A stretch of DNA of 54,676 bases. Origin: Rhodocyclus purpureus (GTDB taxonomy: Bacteria > Pseudomonadota > Gammaproteobacteria > Burkholderiales > Rhodocyclaceae). Positions within the stretch are counted from its first letter, which is position 1; the number at the start of each line of letters is the position of its first letter. The stretch is taken from the NCBI RefSeq assembly GCF_016653115.1, contig NZ_NHRX01000064.1, positions 1 to 54,676 of the forward strand. Reading direction: 5' to 3'. Below, in pieces: positions 49,513 through 54,676 of the stretch. The position numbers were made by a program, and so were the translations under genes. Under the pieces are notes generated by a model. It was not told the DNA's origin and made no database searches. It saw only the letters and a program-made list of their open reading frames with translations.

Positions 49513-50175
49513 TCAGCCTCGCAGATTAAAAACGATGGGAACCATCACCCAGGCGTCGACCGCCTCGTCGCCACGGCGCGCGGGAACGAAGCGCCAGCGC
49601 CAGACAGCTTCCTGGGCGGCCCCGTCGAGTCGCGGCGAACCGCTGCTGCCCTGTACCTCGACCTGGCCGGCGCGGCCGCTGGCCTCGACGAAGACACGCA
49701 GCATGACGCGGCCTTCCTCGCCCATGCGCCGCGCCATCGCCGGATAGACGGGTGTCGGATTGTGCAGATAGTCGGCGTCGAAGCGCGGTGCGCTGACGGC
49801 GCTCGTCGCTTCGCTGGCAGCCGCCTTGGCCGGCGTCCCGGGGCTGCTCGCCCTGAGCGGTGTCGGCGGCTCGCTGACCGTCGCGATGGAAGCGGCTTCT
49901 TTGGGGGCCGCCAGCTGCGCAGGCTGCGTGCGCGGCTGTGGTCGTGACGGTGCCGGCGGCGTCGGCTTCGCCGCGGCGGCCGGCTCGGCTGCTATCAGGT
50001 CGACCGTCAGCGTCGCCGAGGGCGTCGCCAGCGGCGGCGTGTCGAAATTCATCAGGAGACCGAGCAGGGCAAGGTGGGCGAGGGCGACCAGCGCGACGCC
50101 GCGCGCGGAAACACGCTGCGCTGCCGGATGGCTAGACGCGGCCAGGCTTGCCGATGCGGGGATTGAGACGGACAT
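49513..50175 (-). CDS. tonB: TonB energy transducer
   Basis: Protein of 220 residues. An N-terminal membrane helix (GVALVALAHLALLGLLMNF) is followed by a Pro/Ala-rich spacer (AKPTPPAPSRPQPRT) shorter than in E. coli. The C-terminal TonB domain has NPTPVYPAMARRMGEEGRVM, LRVFVEASGRAGQVEVQGSS and WRWRFVPARRGDEAVDAWV. It carries energy across the periplasm to outer-membrane receptors such as the one encoded at 52313. First gene of tonB-exbB-exbD-hemP, directly after two Fur-box-like sites. Confidence 0.95.
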   Translation of the reverse strand: MSVSIPASASLAASSHPAAQRVSARGVALVALAHLALLGLLMNFDTPPLATPSATLTVDLIAAEPAAAAKPTPPAPSRPQPRTQPAQLAAPKEAASIATVSEPPTPLRASSPGTPAKAAASEATSAVSAPRFDADYLHNPTPVYPAMARRMGEEGRVMLRVFVEASGRAGQVEVQGSSGSPRLDGAAQEAVWRWRFVPARRGDEAVDAWVMVPIVFNLRG

Positions 50176-50195
50176 CCTGTTTCCCTTGAAACGCG

Positions 50196-50230
50196 AATGA
50201 TTCTCATTTTAGATGAAAATGATTCGCAAT
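50196..50230 (-). promoter_or_regulatory. Double Fur-box-like operator of tonB
   Basis: AATGATTCTCATT (50196-50208, an AATGA/TCATT inverted repeat) and AATGATTCGCAAT (50218-50230) are two similar Fur-type sites 22 bases apart. They lie 21-55 bases upstream of the tonB start codon. This gives the tonB operon its own iron-controlled promoter apart from the genes upstream. Confidence 0.8.
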
Positions 50231-50256
50231 GGTAGACAGGATGAACGATTTTTTCG

Positions 50257-51057
50257 CTACTGCGGCAGCACTTCGAGGGTGGCCGAGTAGCTCAGTCGCC
50301 GTTCGCTGGCCTCGGGATGCGTGGTCTTGCGGTCGGTGGTCTCCGCTTCCAGCCAGTACATCCCCGGCTGCGGCCAGGTGACGGCGAAGCGACCTTCGCC
50401 ATCGCTCTTCACCCTGATCTCTTCCGGGTGGTTGCGATAGCGGCTGCCGCCGCGCAGCACGCTGACCTCGATGCCGGCTGCGGCCTGGCCGTCGATGGTC
50501 AGGCGGAAGCGCGTCGTCTCGCCGCTGAAGAGATCGTGTTGCTCCGGCAGCACTTCGAGGCCTCGGCCCTCCGCGCGCAGCGGACTGGGGGCGCCCAGCG
50601 TGACGAAGGTCTCGACGCGGCTGAACATTTCGCCGAGCTTGAGCGCGCTCGCATCTGGCGGCAGCGCGCGTGCGAAATCGGCGGCGCTGCCGCGCCAGCG
50701 CTTGTTTTCGCCATTGAGCTTGTAGCTCGCGAGCAGTCCTTCATTGATCACGGCCAGGCGGTAGCTGCCCTTGTCGCGCAGTTCGACGTCGAAAACGCTG
50801 CGCAGGCGGCCGCGCAGGAGGTTCTCCGTGGCCCGCGGCGCGCCGTCGGGTCCGGTCACGCGCAGGTGCTCGAGCGCCAGCGGCTGGTGGTTGAAGAAGA
50901 AGAGGTCGTTCGCGACTGCCGCATCGACGGTGATCCACTGCGCCTTGGAGACGACCGTAGACGAAGGCAGCAACCAGGCGCTGTGGGCGTGCGCGGCGGA
51001 GGAGAGCAGGGCGCTGCCGAGCGAGGCGAGAACGAGCAGCGGGCGAAGGCGTGGCAT
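50257..51057 (-). CDS. DUF4198 periplasmic protein (metal-uptake-associated)
   Basis: Protein of 266 residues with a signal peptide (LGSALLSSAAHA cleaved before HSAWLLP). The mature N-terminus HSAWLLPSSTVVSKAQWITV is the DUF4198 hallmark, with a His as first mature residue that could bind metal. Later segments are RGSAADFARALP and RLTIDGQAAAGIEVSVL with a carboxypeptidase-regulatory-like fold near FAVTWPQPGMYWLEAE. DUF4198 proteins occur with TonB receptors and nickel/cobalt or iron uptake genes. Follows the DUF2271 gene by 23 bases. Confidence 0.85.
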   Translation of the reverse strand: MPRLRPLLVLASLGSALLSSAAHAHSAWLLPSSTVVSKAQWITVDAAVANDLFFFNHQPLALEHLRVTGPDGAPRATENLLRGRLRSVFDVELRDKGSYRLAVINEGLLASYKLNGENKRWRGSAADFARALPPDASALKLGEMFSRVETFVTLGAPSPLRAEGRGLEVLPEQHDLFSGETTRFRLTIDGQAAAGIEVSVLRGGSRYRNHPEEIRVKSDGEGRFAVTWPQPGMYWLEAETTDRKTTHPEASERRLSYSATLEVLPQ

Positions 51058-51080
51058 GATGGTTCTCCTTTTGCGTGGGC

Positions 51081-51602
51081 TCAGGGGACGAGTTCGAGGG
51101 TGACGGCACCGAGTTCCTGCCCGCCGGAAGTTTCGCTGCGCAGCGCTTCCTTGGGCGGCCAGGCGAAGGGCAGCGCGACCAGTTCGCGACCGCCGACTTC
51201 ACGCACGGCTTCAACGACCAGCCGGTAGTCCCCGCGCGGGAGGGCGGCGATCCGGCTGTCGGAGGCGGCGATGCGCAGGCGCTGTTTGCCGACCGCCGGC
51301 GTCGCAGCGGTGATCGCGTCGACCGGCATGTCGAGCTCGCGACCGCCGCGTCGCCACCACTGGCGCAGGTCCTTCAGCCACTGGTTGCCCTCCTGGTTCT
51401 TCTTCTTCGCGTCGTAGAGCACGGCGAGCGGGGTGAAGGACGGCTTTCCAGCCTCGGCGCCTTCGATCCATACCGCCACATAGGGGCGGTGGTATTCGGC
51501 GACGGCGAGGCGCGGAATCTCGAAGTCGATCCTGAGTTCGGCGGCGTGGGCGGAGAGGCTCAGCGCGAGCAGCGGCAGGGCAAGGCGCAGTGGCTTTTTC
51601 AT
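51081..51602 (-). CDS. DUF2271 periplasmic protein
   Basis: Protein of 173 residues with a signal peptide (MKKPLRLALPLLALSLSAHA cleaved before AELRIDFE). The DUF2271 pattern is clear: RPYVAVWIEGAEAGKPSFTP, LAVLYDAKKKNQEGNQWLKD, RQWWRRGG. The function is unknown. These proteins are usually found beside PepSY and TonB-receptor genes. It is 1 base from the PepSY gene stop and precedes the DUF4198 gene, so the three form one operon. Confidence 0.85.
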   Translation of the reverse strand: MKKPLRLALPLLALSLSAHAAELRIDFEIPRLAVAEYHRPYVAVWIEGAEAGKPSFTPLAVLYDAKKKNQEGNQWLKDLRQWWRRGGRELDMPVDAITAATPAVGKQRLRIAASDSRIAALPRGDYRLVVEAVREVGGRELVALPFAWPPKEALRSETSGGQELGAVTLELVP

Positions 51603-51603
51603 G

Positions 51604-52230
51604 TCAGTGCAGGATGAGGAAGGCGAGCAGCGCCGGGACGGCGACCCCGGCCAGGACGCTCGGCCAGGTGGCCGGGCGCTTGCCGGCGTGGCGGTGGAGC
51701 AGGAGCAGTCCGGTCAGGGCGAAGATGAGGCAGGCAACGGAAAAAATATCGATGAACCAGCGCCAGGCGACCCCGGTGTGCCGCCCCTTGTGCAGATCGT
51801 TCAGCCAGGCGATGACGCCGCGTTCGCTCAGTTCGTACTCGACGGCGCCGCTGTCGCGCTCGATACGCAGCCAGGCGTCGCCGCCGGGGCGCGGCAAGGG
51901 CAGGTAGATCTCGTCGGCAGCCCATTCGGCGACGAGTTCGCCCGGCTGTCCGCCGATGCCGATCTCCGCGTCGAGCCAGGCGCGCAGGGGCGGCGGCAGC
52001 GGCGCCCGGCGTCGCTGCTCGTCGGCCAGTCCGGCGAGCAGCGCATCCGGCAGCTGCGCCGTGCGCTGGGTGACTTTCGGCGTCGCCTGGATGTCGACGG
52101 CATGGTTGAGGGTGATTCCGGTCGCCGCGAACAGCAGCAGCCCGGCGAGACAGATCGCCGAACTGATCCAGTGCCAGCGGTGCAGGGTCTTGGTCCAGCG
52201 CGCAGCGCCGGCCTTGGTGTCGGGAGTCAT
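51604..52230 (-). CDS. PepSY-associated membrane protein
   Basis: Protein of 208 residues. Two or three membrane helices are seen: WHWISSAICLAGLLLFAATG at the N-terminus, IDIFSVACLIFALTGLLLLH and VLAGVAVPALLAFLILH at the C-terminus. The periplasmic part contains a PepSY-like region (IERDSGAVEYELSERG). The motif KTLHRWHWISS and the later LNDLHKGRHTG place His residues at the membrane as in PepSY ferric-reductase-like proteins, which may bind haem. Encoded 82 bases downstream of the TonB receptor, so a ferric-siderophore reduction role is plausible but inferred. Confidence 0.85.
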   Translation of the reverse strand: MTPDTKAGAARWTKTLHRWHWISSAICLAGLLLFAATGITLNHAVDIQATPKVTQRTAQLPDALLAGLADEQRRRAPLPPPLRAWLDAEIGIGGQPGELVAEWAADEIYLPLPRPGGDAWLRIERDSGAVEYELSERGVIAWLNDLHKGRHTGVAWRWFIDIFSVACLIFALTGLLLLHRHAGKRPATWPSVLAGVAVPALLAFLILH

Positions 52231-52312
52231 TCGGAAGCAGCGCCTCTGATGAGGGGCCGGCGACCCGGCGCGTTCGCCCCGGATTGCCGGCGGTTTTGGC
52301 TGAAGGTTTCGG

Positions 52313-54460
52313 CTAGAAACGCGTGCTCAGGCTCAGCATCGCCGTGCGCGGCGCACCGACGCTGATGTTGTTGTCGTTGTGCGCGGTCGGGTAGTACTTC
52401 TTGTCGAACAGGTTCTCGATGTTGAGCGCGAGCCGGGTCTTGTTGTCGGCAAAGCGATAGTAGAGGGCACCGTCGGCGCGCACGAACGAGGGAAGCTTCA
52501 CGGCGTTGCTGAGCGAGGTGTACACCTCCGCCTGATGGACGAGGCCGAAGCCGAGCCCCCAGCCGCCGCCAAGGTCGAACTTGTTCCAGATCGACGCCGC
52601 CTGCTTGGGCACCAGCGCGACGCGCGCGCCGGCCGGCGTTGCCAGGCTCGTGCTGCTGCCGCCGATTGCCGTCTCGGTGCGCGCGTCGAGCAGGGCGAAG
52701 CCCGCGTAGATCTGCCAGTTCTTCCTCACTTCGCCCTGCAGGCTCGCCTCGACGCCTTCGGTACGCTGCAGGCCGGAGAGTGCGAGTTTGGTCGGATCGC
52801 CCGGGTCACGCGTCTTCACCTTGTCGCGGTCGGTGCGGAAGACGCTGGTGGACAGGGTGAGGCGCGGATTGAGGTCCCAGCGCGCGCCGACTTCGTAGTT
52901 GAGCGCCTCCTCGGGGCCGAGTTCGGCATTGTTGGTCGCCAGCGTCAGCCCGTCGCCGGAGGGCAGGAAGGAATAGCTGTAGCTCGCGTAGTAGGTCTGC
53001 GTTCCGGTCGGCTGGTACACCAGGCCAAGGCGTGGGCTCAGCTTGCTGTCGGTGCGCGCGAGGTCGTTGCTGCCGAACTGGTCGTTGAAATTGACCCGGA
53101 AGCTGTCGTAGCGCAGGCCGGCAGTCACTTTCCACTGCTTGTTGAGCGCGATCTGGTCCTGTACATAGGCAGCGAAGAGGTCGGCTGTCGAGCGGCTGTG
53201 TGCGCTCAAGGTCCAGCTCGCATTGGCATAGGGGCTGGAGGCGGCAACGCTCGTTGTCTTGTTGCCGTTGAACCTGCCGTCGTTGCGGTAGCTGTCGTTC
53301 TCCTGGCGGCCGATTTCGATCCCGGTGAGCAGCGTGTGTTCGAGGCCGCCGGCGACGAACCTGGCGATGAGGTCGCTCTGGTTGAAGAAGTTCAGCCGGT
53401 CGATACCCTGGTTGTAGGCCGAGAGCGTGAGATTGTCGGCGGCGTTGACCGCGCTGCTCGCATAGACGTTCTGGTAGAACTTTTCGTACTGCGTGACGCG
53501 GAAGTTGTTGCGGAACTGCAGGCCGTCGCCGAGCTGGTGTTCGAGCAGCGCGTACACGCCGTTGACCGTGTTTTTCGAAATGTTCTGCTGCGGGCTGCCG
53601 AAGAACTGGCCGCGCGAAGTTTGAAAGGGGCGACCGTTCTCCGAGGGAATGCCGCGGTCGGCTGTGCGCTCGTCGTTCAAGTATTCGTAACCGAGGGTGA
53701 GCAGCGTGTCGGGACCGGGCGTCAGCGTCACGGTCGGGTTGATCGCCTGGCGCCTGAGGCTGAAGAAATCGCGGAAGCTGTCGGAGTCCTCGCCCATGCC
53801 GGTGATGCGCCACGATGCCGCGTCGTTGATGCGAGCGCCGGCGTCGAAGCTGCCGCGCCGCTGGCCTTCGCTGCCGAGGGTGAGGTTCACGTCGCTATGC
53901 GTCTGGAAATCGGCGCGTTTGGTGACGCGGTTGACCACGCCGCCGGCGCCACCGCGACCGAAGGCCATGCCCCCGGGACCCTTGAGCACCTCGACGCGCT
54001 CGAGGTTGTAGAGGTCGCGCTGGTACATGGCGTCGTCGCGGACGCCATCGACGAAGAAGTCGGAAGTGGTGTTGATGCCGCGCAGCACCGGCTGGTCGCG
54101 GTTGCCTTCGCCCTGGCCCATCAGCGTCCCGGGGACATAGCGCAGGACGTCACCCATGCTGCTCATCGCCTGGTCGCGCATCAGCTCGACGGGAACCACC
54201 TGTACCGAGGCGGGAATGTCCTTGAGCGGCGTGTCGGTCCTGGTGAAGGTCGCCGAGCGCGTGGCACGGTAGCCCTGAACCGGACCGTCGGCGCTTTCGG
54301 CGTTCGCCTCGACGGTCAGGGTCGGCAGGGTGCGGGTCGTTTCGTCACCGCTCTGTGCCTGGGCGTGGCCAGCGTACAGCGTGGTGATGAGGACGGCGAG
54401 CGGCGTCAGTTGCTGCAGCGGCGAGTGGGCGCGGCGAGGCGCGGAAGCGAGCGGGTGCAT
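52313..54460 (-). CDS. TonB-dependent siderophore receptor (catecholate/Fiu-like)
   Basis: Protein of 715 residues, start with AGGAGA upstream. Signal peptide to about residue 36 (YAGHAQA), TonB box near LPTLTVEA. The plug domain has KDIPASVQVVPVELMRDQ, GDVLRYVPGT, FFVDGVRDDAMYQRDLYNLE and VLKGPGGMAFGRGGAGGVVN. A 22-strand barrel ends in NLFDKKYYP and the terminal Phe (MLSLSTRF). The sequence style is that of TonB-dependent siderophore receptors of the Fiu group. It imports ferric siderophore with energy from TonB-ExbBD. A Fur-box-like site precedes it. Confidence 0.94.
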   Translation of the reverse strand: MHPLASAPRRAHSPLQQLTPLAVLITTLYAGHAQAQSGDETTRTLPTLTVEANAESADGPVQGYRATRSATFTRTDTPLKDIPASVQVVPVELMRDQAMSSMGDVLRYVPGTLMGQGEGNRDQPVLRGINTTSDFFVDGVRDDAMYQRDLYNLERVEVLKGPGGMAFGRGGAGGVVNRVTKRADFQTHSDVNLTLGSEGQRRGSFDAGARINDAASWRITGMGEDSDSFRDFFSLRRQAINPTVTLTPGPDTLLTLGYEYLNDERTADRGIPSENGRPFQTSRGQFFGSPQQNISKNTVNGVYALLEHQLGDGLQFRNNFRVTQYEKFYQNVYASSAVNAADNLTLSAYNQGIDRLNFFNQSDLIARFVAGGLEHTLLTGIEIGRQENDSYRNDGRFNGNKTTSVAASSPYANASWTLSAHSRSTADLFAAYVQDQIALNKQWKVTAGLRYDSFRVNFNDQFGSNDLARTDSKLSPRLGLVYQPTGTQTYYASYSYSFLPSGDGLTLATNNAELGPEEALNYEVGARWDLNPRLTLSTSVFRTDRDKVKTRDPGDPTKLALSGLQRTEGVEASLQGEVRKNWQIYAGFALLDARTETAIGGSSTSLATPAGARVALVPKQAASIWNKFDLGGGWGLGFGLVHQAEVYTSLSNAVKLPSFVRADGALYYRFADNKTRLALNIENLFDKKYYPTAHNDNNISVGAPRTAMLSLSTRF

Positions 54461-54558
54461 TGCTGTCTCCTGAATGCATTCTGGCTGGCTTCCGGCGTGG
54501 CCGGTGGCTGGCTGAGTGATGTGAATCGGGCTGAAGAACGATCGATCCGGACTCTATC

Positions 54559-54576
54559 AAATGAGAATCATTCTTG
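54559..54576 (-). promoter_or_regulatory. Fur-box-like operator of the siderophore receptor
   Basis: TGAGAAT-C-ATTCTTG (54562-54576) is a 7-1-7 Fur-type inverted repeat about 100 bases upstream of the receptor start, and the best Fur match in the window. The remaining 100 bases to the window end (54577-54676) show no gene. Confidence 0.8.
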
Positions 54577-54676
54577 TAAAGGGTGGCGTGCAAGGCGCTG
54601 CCGCCGTCACTCCGTCCGCTGCCAAGGCAGCCGCGAGCGGCGCGCGGCTCCAGGCCGTGCGTTGCTCGTGCAGGGG

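Noticed and set aside
1-54676. CRISPR array, tRNA or rRNA genes
   Set aside because: No regularly spaced 23-40-base repeats and no tRNA or rRNA conserved sequences were noticed on either strand by eye; a covariance-model scan was not possible.

Overview
The window looks like chromosome from a GC-rich betaproteobacterium, most likely of the Rhodocyclales (Accumulibacter/Dechloromonas-like). This is inferred from gene content: a full type II secretion operon, a polyphosphate kinase 2, an FNR-type regulator beside hemN, a MaoC-phosphotransacetylase fusion, hemP-exbDB-tonB, and dense ATGA-coupled operons. No rRNA, tRNA or CRISPR array was seen, and the exact genus cannot be read from the sequence.

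Region 1 (1-5.9 kb) is a less GC-rich, Mu-like transposable element, read mostly on the minus strand. A plus-strand XRE repressor and a minus-strand Ner-like regulator diverge from an operator with a perfect inverted repeat. They are followed by a small ORF, MuA-type transposase, MuB-type ATPase, a small phage gene, a terminator, a Mor activator and a stub of a head-maturation protease. No head or tail genes are visible up to the window edge. A 71-bp tandem duplication lies over the 3' end of the repressor gene.

Region 2 (6.3-7.7 kb) is an iron-storage module: bfd behind a Fur-box-like site, and two bacterioferritin genes that split the conserved residues. One keeps the diiron ligands but lacks the haem methionine; the other keeps the methionine but lacks most diiron ligands.

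Region 3 (7.9-18.3 kb) is a complete type II secretion operon gspCDEFGHIJKLM. A small palindromic repeat element interrupts it between gspL and gspM.

Region 4 (18.4-29.7 kb) holds the minus-strand operon fabI-(maoC)pta-ackA, preceded by two copies of a TGC-rich 20-mer resembling PhaR operators. It continues with dgkA, an LTA-synthase-like sulfatase-fold protein, a universal stress protein, a beta-CASP nuclease-like protein and a Bax-inhibitor-1 protein. It ends with a hemerythrin-DUF2249-membrane protein operon behind an FNR-type class II promoter.

Region 5 (29.8-40.1 kb) has ppk2, an unknown gene, fnr, then an FNR-type promoter driving hemN, followed by a SafE-like protein, a universal stress protein and a P1B copper ATPase with two near-identical metal-binding domains. 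A small copper chaperone, a degenerate SelD-like protein, a small membrane protein and a DUF3313-like exported protein follow. The hemN-SafE-CopA set resembles accessory genes for high-affinity (cbb3-type) oxidase assembly.

Region 6 (40.1-48.1 kb) is a minus-strand heavy-metal RND operon (TolC-like, adaptor, RND pump, then a PII-like protein with an unusual T-loop). It is followed by htpX and an nhaR-like LysR gene.

Region 7 (48.1-54.6 kb) is an iron-uptake island on the minus strand: a TonB-dependent siderophore receptor, PepSY, DUF2271 and DUF4198 proteins, then tonB-exbB-exbD-hemP, with Fur-box-like sites before the receptor and before tonB.

Starts were chosen by Shine-Dalgarno spacing and overlap with the preceding stop. 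Family assignments come from recognition of motifs and were not checked against a database.
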